Notes: generated by a model not told the origin, from the sequence alone. Positions 7,807-15,755 are shown, numbered from the stretch's first letter. The stretch is DNA of 24,971 nucleotides from Chloroflexi bacterium TSY (GCA_019217005.1 JAHBNG010000175.1:1-24971); one strand, 5' to 3'. A program made the numbers and translations.

Positions 7807-9378
7807 TTAGCTGCCATTCAAAATCAGATGGGCACACCGTTCGCCAATCATGATCGTCGGCGCATTTGTATTGGCGTTAATGATCTCTGGCATAATCGAG
7901 GCATCCGCCACGCGCAGTCCCGCCACGCCGTGAACTTGAAGTTCGGGGTTGACCACAGCTAGCGGGTCAACGCCCATCTTGCATGTGCCCACGGGATGAT
8001 AGAGTGTCTCGCAGTGCTGGCGGACAAAGTCGCGGATCTCATCATCGGTGATGACAGACGCGCCCGGTGTATATTCATCCCCTCGATACGGATCGAAAGC
8101 AGATTGCTGGACGATATGGCGCGCAATCTTCACCCCTTCAAGCAAAACGTCTACGTCGCGTTCATCCGCTAAGTAATTGGGCTGGATTTCGGGATGTGTT
8201 AGCGGATCGGCAGACTTTAGTTTGATATCGCCGCGGCTATGAACCTTGACTAATGTAGGCGCAACGGTAAATCCGTGTGCCTGAGGCGAATCGAAGCCAT
8301 GGCGTAGGGAAAAGACGGGCGCAAAGTGATACTGTAGTTCCGGTGCAAGTGAAGCAGCATCCAGCCGAATAAATCCACCAGCTTCCCCGACATTCGAGGT
8401 AAACATGCCCTTCTTGAAGAGCAGCAGTTTCGCCCAATTGCCCAGCGATTCCGCGCTGGCTAAGGTGATCTTCTGTGTACAGTACCAAGTAGGCGCAACG
8501 GCTAGATGATCCTGCAAATTCTGCCCAACTCCGGGCAGGTCCACGACTGTTTGGATGCCCATTGCTTGCAGATGGTCGTCGGGGCCCACGCCCGAAAGCA
8601 TGAGCAGTTGCGGCGAGTTGATGGCCCCGCCTGAGAGGATCACATCACGATTGGCCTGCTCTGTGTGCTCATGGCCGTTCTGCATGTATTTGACGCCCAC
8701 ACACCGCTGCTCGTCAAAGAGGAGTTGTGTGGCTTGCGCGCCGGTTTCGACCCGCAAGTTTGACCGCTTGAGTGCCGGCTTCAGGTATGCCGTTGCGGCG
8801 CTGTGGCGGGAGCCGCGTTTCTGCGTCACTTGGTAAAGGCCAAAGCCCTCTTGCGCGCCATCGTTAAAATCGTCATTGCCGGCATATCCAGCTTGCATTG
8901 CGGCCTGGACGAAGATGAGAGAAAGCGGATTTGGATCGCGCAAATCGGCCACGTTGAGCGGACCACCACGACCGTGCATCGTACTATCGCCGCGCTCTTG
9001 ATGTTGGGCTTTTTTGAAATAAGGCAGCACATCGTCCCAACTCCACTCTTCGTTGCCTAGCGCAGCCCAATTGTTATAATCGTTCGGGTTGCCGCGTTGA
9101 TAGATCATGGCATTCATAGAACTGGAACCGCCCAACATTTTGCCACGCGGCCAATATAATTGACGTCCACCCGCGTTGGTCTGTGGCATAGTCTCATAAT
9201 TCCAGTCCACTTCGGTCTTGTACAATTTAGAGAAGGCCGCGGGGATCTGCACCTCCTGCTTCTTGTCTGGTCCACCCGCTTCCAGCAGCAGAACCTGATA
9301 TTGACCGTCTGCACTCAAACGGTTGGCTAAAACGCATCCGGCAGAACTGGCCCCGATGATAATGTAGTCGTAGCTCAT
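7807..9378 (-). CDS. GMC-family FAD-dependent oxidoreductase (choline dehydrogenase-like)
   Basis: Flavoenzyme of 523 residues oxidising an alcohol or amino alcohol. The FAD-binding motif is at residues 6-21 (IIIGASSAGCVLANRL) with the following acidic LLLEAGG. GMC signature 1 is MLGGSSSMNAMIYQRGNPND (81-100), and signature 2 is LSGGAINSPQLLMLSGVGP (248-266). The catalytic C-terminus contains HPVGTCKMG (H461) and NANTNAPTIMIGE (501-513). I chose the ATG at 9378 because it has AGGTGA just upstream and starts directly at the FAD motif. A longer frame to 9513 adds 45 residues with no homology features and crosses repeat-like DNA. BetA-type choline oxidation is one option, but the family acts on many alcohols. 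Confidence 0.92.
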   Translation of the reverse strand: MSYDYIIIGASSAGCVLANRLSADGQYQVLLLEAGGPDKKQEVQIPAAFSKLYKTEVDWNYETMPQTNAGGRQLYWPRGKMLGGSSSMNAMIYQRGNPNDYNNWAALGNEEWSWDDVLPYFKKAQHQERGDSTMHGRGGPLNVADLRDPNPLSLIFVQAAMQAGYAGNDDFNDGAQEGFGLYQVTQKRGSRHSAATAYLKPALKRSNLRVETGAQATQLLFDEQRCVGVKYMQNGHEHTEQANRDVILSGGAINSPQLLMLSGVGPDDHLQAMGIQTVVDLPGVGQNLQDHLAVAPTWYCTQKITLASAESLGNWAKLLLFKKGMFTSNVGEAGGFIRLDAASLAPELQYHFAPVFSLRHGFDSPQAHGFTVAPTLVKVHSRGDIKLKSADPLTHPEIQPNYLADERDVDVLLEGVKIARHIVQQSAFDPYRGDEYTPGASVITDDEIRDFVRQHCETLYHPVGTCKMGVDPLAVVNPELQVHGVAGLRVADASIMPEIINANTNAPTIMIGERCAHLILNGS

Positions 9379-9687
9379 AGCGTCACCTGTGGTTGTTTGG
9401 GAATGAGCATTCAATAAGTTGTGCATGTCATTCTCAAGTAAAACGAAAGCTTGTCCTGAGTCTTCGAAGGAACTGTTCAATTTATTGAGGGGTGGATAGC
9501 ACTCAAAGAACAACCTGGCCGTGGCTTGCTTCTAGAAAAATCCGTACAAATGAGTCAAGTTCTGTAAACGGTTTGAAGCGAAGCTTCGCTAGTATCAGTA
9601 GATCCAAAATGTGCTTGATATTTGCGGAGAGAGCGCACCTTTCCTTTGGAAAGGCGTTCTCTAATGCGACTCTACTCGACAGTGACC
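9379..9687. other. Intergenic region rich in small palindromes
   Basis: No gene seen. It contains CCTGAGTCTTCGAAGGA (about 9451-9467), a motif shared with the inverted repeat near 6057. It also has a 14-bp palindrome AGCGAAGCTTCGCT (9577-9590), a match to the end of the 214-bp element (9596-9609), and a hairpin CCTTTCC-TTT-GGAAAGG (9638-9654) whose stem is extended imperfectly outward by AGAG/CTCT. These may act as terminators or processing sites for the converging transcripts, or be remains of small elements. Confidence 0.5.
9596..9609. repeat. Sequence matching the terminal repeat of the 214-bp element
   Basis: CAGTAGATCCAAAATG here matches the first 13 bases, CAGTAGATCCAAA, of the element end at 20211. 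No opposite end was found within a few hundred bases, so it may be a solo end or a decayed copy. Confidence 0.4.
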
Positions 9688-9842
9688 GGCGTTAGAGATT
9701 ACACGCAGTAGGATTTCTCAGAGGTAGAGCGTTCAAATGGCGAAAAAAGACGCAGTAGAGAATCTCGGACCATTTGGCCCGCTCGAGTCTGTTTTGACTG
9801 AGAAATGCAGGATTATGTCTACTGCGTGTAATCTCTAACGCC
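9688..9842. repeat. 155-bp palindromic element with perfect 24-bp terminal inverted repeats
   Basis: The arms 9688-9711 (starting GGCGTTAGAGATTACACG) and 9819-9842 are perfectly complementary over 24 bases. Inner pairs follow: ATTTCTCAG (9713-9721) with CTGAGAAAT (9798-9806), and CAAATGG with CCATTTG. No clear target duplication is visible at the flanks. It abuts the stop codon of the second membrane-protein copy, so it could be a strong RNA hairpin ending that transcript as well as a MITE-like element. Confidence 0.7.
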
Positions 9843-10916
9843 TACTCCGCGAAAATTTGGATCAACTGAGTATCTTTAGTTGGCGTGACATACCCCCTTT
9901 CCACTGCAATCTCCGCAAAATGCTCCAGCAGATATCGATGAATAAAGACATAGCCACCACCCACCTTCTGCAAAAAGTTTAACTCCTCGGCTGCGTAGTC
10001 GAGAAAGCGGGCGTAGTTGAGCGGCGCATGGCCCTGCCAGGCGATGATTAGCCGGATCATGCCATGCTCGATGACATCTAGCCCGCCATACCAGAGACCG
10101 ACGATGAGAAAGATTACGACGCCATACCCGAATCCAACCGGGATGTTCCACAATAAGAGCCCCAACGAGACGCCCACCAAGCAGCCCGAAAATTAGCCCG
10201 ACAATCAGCCCACTAATCAGCCCGCCGATCAGTCCGAAAATCAGTCCGAAAAGCAGCCCTAAAATCAAACCCTTACGAGCATTTCGGCGTACATTTTGCC
10301 AAGACCACTGTAGAGAATCAATCGTACGGACATGTTCGTTGCTTTCGCGTAGCGTTATCCGGGATGTCCGAACCAGCCCTCCAACCAGCCCGCCAATCAG
10401 CCCACTAATCAGCCCGAAAAATAGCCCGTCACTCAGCCCGTCACTCAGCCCGCTAAGCAGCCCAGCAATCAGCCCACTAATCAGCCCGAAAATCAGCACG
10501 CCAAGCGGCACGCCAATCAGCCCGAAAATCAGTCCATACGCGATTGTTCCTATTAGAAGAGTTTTTGTTGAATGACCACGATTTCGCAAACTGGCATCAA
10601 GTTTTTGGATCGGTTTCGTCATTTCAATCAGCCCGCCAATCAGCCCGCTAATCAGTCCGAAAAGTAGTCCGAAAAGCAGCCCGCTTCTCAGCCCGAAAAG
10701 CAGTCCGAAAAGCAGCCCGCCAATCAGCCCGGCCCACCCGCCCCAGAGCATACGTGTCACTAAGAGATTAGGTGCCTTTTCTTTGTATCCGACTAACCAG
10801 GCTGGCTGCAAGTTTTCGATCTGAAAGATGGTCAGGCCGTGAGAGCGCATGTTGTAAGCCAGCCAAGCCGTTGCCTGCTCTTCGCTATAGGGTGGGGGAA
10901 TGGATTGATTGGCCAC
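9842..10916 (-). pseudogene. Gly-Leu-rich membrane protein, second copy (unit B), frameshifted
   Basis: Paralogue of the membrane protein at 10994-12067. It starts with a GTG at 10916 that shares its G with the TAG of a preceding NACHT-tail remnant. The N-terminus (YSEEQATAWLAYNMRSHGLT, then FQIENLQPAWL) matches unit A. Then come GL(I/F)xGL repeats, a polar linker (IQKLDASLRNRGHSTK), more repeats, the TIDSLQWSWQNVRRNARKG segment and a third repeat block. Near 10183 the frame shifts by one. The C-terminal part (SLGLLLWNIPVGFGYG, NYARFLDYAAEELNFLQKVG, FIHRYLLEHFAEI) continues in the frame ending at 9842. Relative to unit A it has an extra early linker and lacks the late one, so it is a diverged copy. 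It is probably inactive if the shift is real. Confidence 0.82.
10180..10735. repeat. Degenerate short-unit repeat encoding Gly-Leu blocks (unit B)
   Basis: Plus strand shows many close copies of CAGCCCGCCAATCAGCCCG-like units with A-rich variants, which on the minus strand encode GLIGGLI/GLLFGL blocks. The repetition is at the DNA as well as the protein level. Such tracts can gain or lose units by slippage. They also create long antisense frames of SPxISP repeats that are not genes. Confidence 0.8.
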
Positions 10917-10993
10917 TATACGTCTCCCCGCTCTCGTCGAAACATTCGTGCCATGAAAGTCTCCATCAACTTGTGATGCCGTTCAATCGAATG
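10916..10993 (-). pseudogene. Remnant of a second CHAT-NACHT gene: C-terminal tail only
   Basis: The minus-strand frame HSIERHHKLMETFMARMFRR followed by ERGDV and TAG (10916-10918) aligns without gaps with the end of the intact NACHT gene (SAAERRRALMDAYMARMFRR, then AGGNG and TAG). It begins immediately after the stop of the unit A membrane protein (TAA, 10994-10996). It has in-frame ATGs and could be translated as a mini-ORF that feeds ribosomes into the GTG of unit B. It shows that the tandem duplication included the NACHT tail. Confidence 0.75.
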
Positions 10994-12067
10994 TTACGGT
11001 TTTGAATGCATCTCTGCGCTCAAAGCTGTATTTTCTGCTTCAAATGCGCCTGCTGATCCAAACTGGTATTCCGAAGTCACAGTAACATACCCCCGCTCCA
11101 CAGCAATCTCTGCGAAGTGTTCCAATAGATAGCGGTGAATAAAGACATAGCCGCCACCCACCTTCTGCAAAAAGTTTAACTCCTCGGCTGCGTAGTCGAG
11201 AAAACGGGCGTAGTTGAGCGGCGCATCGCCCGACAGGGCGATGATTAGCCGGATTATGCCATGCTCGATGACATCCAGTCCGCCATACCAGAGACCGGCA
11301 ATGAAAAAGATCGCGACGCCATACCCGAATCCGACCGGGATATCCCACAACAAGAGCCCCAACGAGGCGCCCGCAGCGATTCCAGTCGGCAGACCGATCT
11401 TGATTGACGAGCGTATGGTCAACCAAACTCCTTGATTTGGACGGGTTTTTAGCTCTTTTGTTGCCGATCGGAATCCACCAATTATTCCGCCAACCAGCCC
11501 GAAAAACAGCCCAAAAAACAGCATGGCCATCAGCCCGTAAATCAGCCCACCAATTAGCCCATCACTTAACCAGACAATCAGCCCACCAACCAGCCCATAA
11601 ATCAGTCCGAAAAGCAGCCCTAAAATCAAACCCCTACGAGCATTGCGGCGTACATTTTGCCAAGACCACTGTAGAGAATCAATCGTCTGGACATGCGCGC
11701 TGCCCTCGCGTAGCGTTATCCGGAATGTGCGAACCATCCCACCGAGCAGCGCTCCACTCAGCCCGGTCATCAGCCCGAAAAGCAGTCCACTACTCAAGTC
11801 GCCAATCAGGTCGCCAATCAGGTCGCTAAGCAGCAAGAATATCAGCCCGGTCATCAGCCCGGCACTCAGCCCGCACCACCCACCCCAGAGCATCCGTGTA
11901 ACAAACAGATTCGGTGCCTTTTCTTTGTGTCCGGCTAACCAATCGGGCTGCAAGTTTTCGATCTGAAAGATGGTCAGGTCGTGCGCACGCATGTTGTAGG
12001 CGAGCCAAGCCAGCCAGGCCGTCGCTTGCGCTTCGCGATAGGGTGGGGTGGTAGGTCGGTTTGCCAC
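10994..12067 (-). CDS. Gly-Leu-rich multi-pass membrane protein coupled to the CHAT-NACHT gene (unit A)
   Basis: About 357 residues starting at GTG 12065-12067, whose first G is the last base of the upstream TAG stop. The N-terminus (YREAQATAWLAWLAYNMRAH, then TIFQIENLQPDWL) is a soluble segment. It is followed by glycine/leucine/isoleucine repeat membrane segments, the motif TIDSLQWSWQNVRRNARRG, further membrane repeats, a polar linker (FRSATKELKTRPNQG), and a conserved C-terminus with SLGLLLWDIPVGFGYG, NYARFLDYAAEELNFLQKVG and FIHRYLLEHFAEI. From memory, these segments occur as the C-terminal part of single-chain NACHT proteins in Chloroflexota and cyanobacteria, but here they form a separate chain. 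I infer a membrane-acting effector or anchor for the NACHT protein. No Shine-Dalgarno is needed if ribosomes restart. A frame extending to 12214 has no family features before this GTG. Confidence 0.8.
   Translation of the reverse strand: MANRPTTPPYREAQATAWLAWLAYNMRAHDLTIFQIENLQPDWLAGHKEKAPNLFVTRMLWGGWCGLSAGLMTGLIFLLLSDLIGDLIGDLSSGLLFGLMTGLSGALLGGMVRTFRITLREGSAHVQTIDSLQWSWQNVRRNARRGLILGLLFGLIYGLVGGLIVWLSDGLIGGLIYGLMAMLFFGLFFGLVGGIIGGFRSATKELKTRPNQGVWLTIRSSIKIGLPTGIAAGASLGLLLWDIPVGFGYGVAIFFIAGLWYGGLDVIEHGIIRLIIALSGDAPLNYARFLDYAAEELNFLQKVGGGYVFIHRYLLEHFAEIAVERGYVTVTSEYQFGSAGAFEAENTALSAEMHSKP
11480..11880. repeat. Degenerate short-unit repeat encoding Gly-Leu blocks (unit A)
   Basis: Plus strand shows repeated CAGCCCG-(A/C)-(A/C)-rich units encoding GLI-G-GLI blocks on the minus strand, interrupted at 11640-11740 by the conserved LQWSWQNVRR segment. 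It is similar in style to 10180-10735 but with a different unit order, as expected of slippage-prone DNA. Confidence 0.7.
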
Positions 12068-14238
12068 TATCCATTTCCCCCCGCCCGCCGAAACATGCGT
12101 GCCATATAGGCGTCCATCAACGCACGCCGTCGCTCTGCTGCACTGCGTTCGCCTTCCCGCGCAAGGTCGACAACCGAAAGGTTGTGATAGGCGCGTATCA
12201 TCAAGTTCAGCCAAAGGGGCGAACGGGCATCAAAGCGCATGGCCGTCTCGCGTCGTAGTAGGTCGCGCAGCCCCGCAAGCTGTTCTCCTGCCGCCGCCAG
12301 ATATGCATCGACCTGCTCATCGCTCAGTTCCGTCAGGCGTACAGCAGTATTGAGCGCCAGCCTCACAGGCAACGCAATATATTCCTTCAGCCGGCAGCAG
12401 ACGACTAAACCGGTTAGGCTGCGCTCCAATACGTAACTGTTGATGGCTTCGACGCAGGATGGTCGTGCGTCATGAGATGTCTCGTCCAAGCCGTCCAAAA
12501 GCGGCAGGATATGTCCCGCAGTCAACAGGCTTTGACTAGCCACTCGTGGAATTTGGTACTGGAGGCTCATTTGATCAGCCATCCAATTCTCCAGTAGCGG
12601 GAAGTCACGCGACCAGGAGGAAAGATTAAAGACAACCGGCACTGACTGCACTGCAACTGGCTCAGTGTCACTCTCCATACGCTGTAACAGCGTCCGCAAC
12701 AAGACCAGCAGGGTCGTGGTCTTGCCCGACCCCGGCTCCCCCAACAGCAACAGCAAACCACCATTTTCATCAAAAACATCGACGATAGACTGATCCTGAG
12801 CCAGCGCACGGCTGGGTTCGCCTGCTCGTTCAAGATGGGTGCCCCATGGATTCTCGACCGCGTCGCCCATCGTTTCCATACCAAGATCGTGCAGCGTCTG
12901 TTGAAAGAGCGAGTGCTCCAGGACGCCTTCGATCCAGTATTGCTGCACTTTACGGCGCAAGATGTCAAGGCCGTGGGTGGCTTGGTTGCTCGTAGTCCGG
13001 CTGGCCACTCCATCTCGGATGGGCTGCTGCGGTGGAGGAGCGCTTGTGTGGGGGCGCGGAACAAGTTTACGTTCATCAAAGATAGATGCGCCAGTATTCA
13101 TCTCAAAGAGGTGGCCGTCGGGTGCACGCATATGCAGCATTGGTGTCGCCCACTCAATGCTGTTTGGTGCAGCGATGCTCAGGCCCGTGCGGGCCGCCGT
13201 CATGGCCACGTCCACCGGGTTGCCGCGCGCCAGCGCATCATAGAAGAGTCTTGAAAATTCTAGTGCGGCAGCGTCACTGATAGCGAATTGCATGGAGATG
13301 ACAGCAGAAACGCCACGACGGGTTAGCACCGAACCCACGCTGGAGAAGAGTTCGGCATCGCTGGTGCGTCCCCCTTCGCACGTATTGAGAAAAGCTAACT
13401 GTAACGACGGATGGCCGGAGAAGAGGCGGCCCAGTGCAGTAGCCGACATGCGTTGCATAGTACCCTGTTCGTCACAGAAGGCAAGCAACCCTTCGCCCGA
13501 ATCAGGGTCAAAGGCACCATGACCGATATAGTGAAAGACATGCCACGGGCCGCGATCCAACGCCGTCTGGAGGTCGTGCCAGGTATCACCCTCAACCCAG
13601 TGGAGCCCCACGTCACCGCGCTCAAGTCGATGTTCCAAAGCCTGCTCAATCCGCCTCTGCTCTTCGGCCACGTTTAACGTAGCTAAATCAGATGGGGCAG
13701 CCACCATTGCGAGGATGCGTAGCGGCGGCTTGGCGGTTGGGGCGGCGTCGCGTGAGAGTGCTGTATAGCGGGTGATCGGTATCTCACGCAGTAGCGCGAC
13801 GTGATCACCTTCTTGTGGGTCATAGAGAAATTCCCACGGCAACACGGCAGCTTCTGGCGTTTCGATGCGCAGACGAAGACGCAGTCCCAGACCTTGCTCG
13901 CGTGCTTTAGCCAAACTGCTGCTGTAGGCATCGCGCACCGCACCTGAAATCAGGGCATCGAAGAGGCGCTGCCCAACCTCACGGGCGACGACAGCCTCAT
14001 CAATCGGCGGTGACGAACGTAAGCGCACCTTCCGCGTCGTACTGTCGGCACGACGCGTCGTGGCATGCGCACTGCGGACAGCCACCAGATCATCCACGCT
14101 CTGTCGTACCGCTTCGTCGTTGACCGGGATGGTAGCCATAATGCTTGGCTCTCCACCAGCTGCCGCATGGATGACAGTGACCGGATATTGAGTTCCATCG
14201 CTTGCGCCGATGCGCAATTCAAAATCGAAATAATCCAT
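12067..14238 (-). CDS. CHAT-NACHT protein: caspase-like protease domain fused to NACHT NTPase
   Basis: A 723-residue two-domain protein. Residues about 80-380 form a CHAT (caspase HetF-associated) domain with the catalytic His in FHYIGHGAFD (H240) and Cys in LAFLNTCEGG (C287); RIETPEAAVLPWEFLYDP (about 124-141) is a typical CHAT entry segment. A proline-rich linker (about 396-410) precedes the NACHT domain, with Walker A GEPGSGKT (500-507) and Walker B HILPLLDGLDE (576-586), then a helical region ending MARMFRRAGGNG. No LRR, TPR or WD sensor is attached. The stop TAG overlaps the GTG of the Gly-Leu-rich membrane protein by one base. By analogy with bacterial NACHT and CHAT defence proteins, I infer NTP-driven oligomerisation and protease activation on a trigger such as phage infection, with the membrane protein as partner or effector. 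The start ATG has only a weak ribosome site. Confidence 0.88.
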   Translation of the reverse strand: MDYFDFELRIGASDGTQYPVTVIHAAAGGEPSIMATIPVNDEAVRQSVDDLVAVRSAHATTRRADSTTRKVRLRSSPPIDEAVVAREVGQRLFDALISGAVRDAYSSSLAKAREQGLGLRLRLRIETPEAAVLPWEFLYDPQEGDHVALLREIPITRYTALSRDAAPTAKPPLRILAMVAAPSDLATLNVAEEQRRIEQALEHRLERGDVGLHWVEGDTWHDLQTALDRGPWHVFHYIGHGAFDPDSGEGLLAFCDEQGTMQRMSATALGRLFSGHPSLQLAFLNTCEGGRTSDAELFSSVGSVLTRRGVSAVISMQFAISDAAALEFSRLFYDALARGNPVDVAMTAARTGLSIAAPNSIEWATPMLHMRAPDGHLFEMNTGASIFDERKLVPRPHTSAPPPQQPIRDGVASRTTSNQATHGLDILRRKVQQYWIEGVLEHSLFQQTLHDLGMETMGDAVENPWGTHLERAGEPSRALAQDQSIVDVFDENGGLLLLLGEPGSGKTTTLLVLLRTLLQRMESDTEPVAVQSVPVVFNLSSWSRDFPLLENWMADQMSLQYQIPRVASQSLLTAGHILPLLDGLDETSHDARPSCVEAINSYVLERSLTGLVVCCRLKEYIALPVRLALNTAVRLTELSDEQVDAYLAAAGEQLAGLRDLLRRETAMRFDARSPLWLNLMIRAYHNLSVVDLAREGERSAAERRRALMDAYMARMFRRAGGNG

Positions 14239-14633
14239 AAGAGTTGAGGATTTTAGAAGTCCTGTATAAATACATAACCTAGATAAGGTCGCTTCGCTTC
14301 CAAGCCAGAATCAAAAGGAGAAGGTGAATAAGATGAACGAGATGAGCTAGTTTTAGCAGCGCTGCCTGTAAGCGTACCCTGACTTTCTTGAGTTTGCAAG
14401 CTGAAATCTGGCTGTCACGAGGCTGATATAGCCTATCAGAAAAAGACTTTCCTGTCGTTGATGGCCTTTCACTCAGCTCTCTGGCTGACCGGCTGAAATG
14501 CTGACAAGCTTCTGTTTCGCGTGGAAAAACAGTATCTGAACATCTATAGAATTCAAAACGAAGCGGATCCTGATTTTGCTGTTGGCTTGGTCCGCTCTGT
14601 TCGAAGGCTGCGTATGATCCTGGCCATTCGTCC
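14239..14633. other. Intergenic region without a recognised gene
   Basis: About 395 bases between the oxidoreductase and the CHAT-NACHT gene. It holds a purine-rich segment near 14309-14348 (AGAATCAAAAGGAGAAGGTG, then AATAAGATGAACGAGATGAG) that resembles a widespread intergenic repeat of the form rich in GATGAACA. No convincing promoter or terminator was found. The minus-strand frame crossing this region shows no family features and I regard it as non-coding. The promoter for the CHAT-NACHT gene presumably lies here. Confidence 0.5.
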
Positions 14634-15755
14634 TCATTCCGCCCGCTCACCAAATTGCTCAGCTTGACGCAGCGCGGCCACGCCCGATTCACCCATGGAG
14701 ATCGGAAAGCGGACAGGCCGGTTGCCCTCAAGCTGAGATTGATAGATGGCCATCACCATCTCCAAAGAACGACGGCCTACTCGACCATCGCTGCGTACGG
14801 AGACATCGTTTCCGTCGGTCCCTTGGCTTTCTAGCGCCGTCACCAGTTCTGCCAAAGCAACCACATAGGTCGAAACTGGGGCTGTGTGCTCGACCACTTT
14901 GGGCTGTAGCGAACTCCACTGGAAACCACTGTCCGGCTCATAGACGTCCTGCACCGACTGCAAGAGGTGAAGCTGCTCTTGCACAAAGCGGATGACGCCG
15001 GTTGTGCCGCGTAACTCAAAGGCTTCGTCTGTATAGTCGGTCAATTCGGCGCTCTGAATCAGACCAGTAACGCCGCTGGTGAATTTCATAAACGCCACGC
15101 TGAAATCCTCCACAGCCCAGGGCCGCCGGCGCTGCTCGGCCATGCCGCACAGCCACTCCACCTCACCGGCATACATGTCCATCAGATCAAAAAAGTGGGT
15201 GAAGTCGTGTAGCAGGGGGCCTTCACGCTCACTGCGCCACCACGGGGCAGGCTTACCGCCGTCCACGTAGCAGTAGATATGGTTCAGCTCGCCAATTGCC
15301 CCTTCGTTGAGCAGTTGCAGACCCAGATTCCACGCTGGATGCCAACGGCGATTGTGATTGATCTGGAGCAACACACCAGCCCGTTCGCAGGCTTCGATCA
15401 TCTGGTCACATTCGTCCAACGACAGAGCCATCGGCTTTTCGCAGATGATGGCTTTCGTCGATGGGACCGCCGCGCAGCCGAGAACCATCTCGCAATGCAG
15501 TTCGGGGTGGGTTGCGACAATGCAGATATCGGGTTGGATCTCGGCCAACATCTGCTGGTAGTCGTGGTAGAGTGCCTCGATGCCGAAGCGCTGGCCAAAC
15601 GCCTCTAGCTTTTCGCGCCCCCGGTTCACCCCGGCGACCAGTTCGCAATGCTCGCTCTGTTGTATGGCTTCCACGTGGTTATCGGGCAAATCGCTGAAGC
15701 TGAATTGGTATCCAACGCGCCCAGTGCCAATGATGGCAACACGATAATTAGACAT
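14634..15755 (-). CDS. Gfo/Idh/MocA-family NAD(P)-dependent oxidoreductase
   Basis: 373 residues, normal family length. It has an N-terminal Rossmann fold with VAIIGTGRVG (6-15), the ICEKPMALSLDECDQMIEA segment containing the conserved EKP (106-108) that precedes the active site, and the C-terminal substrate domain with a GPLLHDFTHFFDLMDMYAGE motif that likely holds the catalytic histidine. Such enzymes oxidise or reduce sugars, inositols or amino-sugars. A strong Shine-Dalgarno (AGGAGG) lies seven bases before the ATG at 15755. It stands alone: the gap to the upstream PhyH gene is about 300 bases. Substrate not predictable. Confidence 0.93.
   Translation of the reverse strand: MSNYRVAIIGTGRVGYQFSFSDLPDNHVEAIQQSEHCELVAGVNRGREKLEAFGQRFGIEALYHDYQQMLAEIQPDICIVATHPELHCEMVLGCAAVPSTKAIICEKPMALSLDECDQMIEACERAGVLLQINHNRRWHPAWNLGLQLLNEGAIGELNHIYCYVDGGKPAPWWRSEREGPLLHDFTHFFDLMDMYAGEVEWLCGMAEQRRRPWAVEDFSVAFMKFTSGVTGLIQSAELTDYTDEAFELRGTTGVIRFVQEQLHLLQSVQDVYEPDSGFQWSSLQPKVVEHTAPVSTYVVALAELVTALESQGTDGNDVSVRSDGRVGRRSLEMVMAIYQSQLEGNRPVRFPISMGESGVAALRQAEQFGERAE

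Noticed and set aside
9379..9513. 45-residue N-terminal extension of the GMC oxidoreductase
   Set aside because: The FAD motif begins right after the ATG at 9378, which has a good Shine-Dalgarno; the extension crosses repeat-like DNA.
10339..10575. Plus-strand open frame of SPxISP repeats
   Set aside because: Antisense shadow of the Gly-Leu repeats; no ribosome site and no independent family features.
10180..11880. Regularly spaced CAGCCCG units that look like a repeat array or CRISPR
   Set aside because: Units are contiguous, degenerate and in frame with Gly-Leu membrane segments on the minus strand; there are no unique spacers or cas genes.
12060..12090. Simple homopolymer sequencing error splitting one CHAT-NACHT-membrane gene
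   Set aside because: Considered seriously because other indels occur here, but the duplicated copy has the same TAGTG break at the same spacing with a different upstream G run, so one error cannot explain both.
14279..14731. 150-codon minus-strand frame downstream of the oxidoreductase
   Set aside because: It overlaps the oxidoreductase out of frame and then covers repeat-like spacer DNA without family features.
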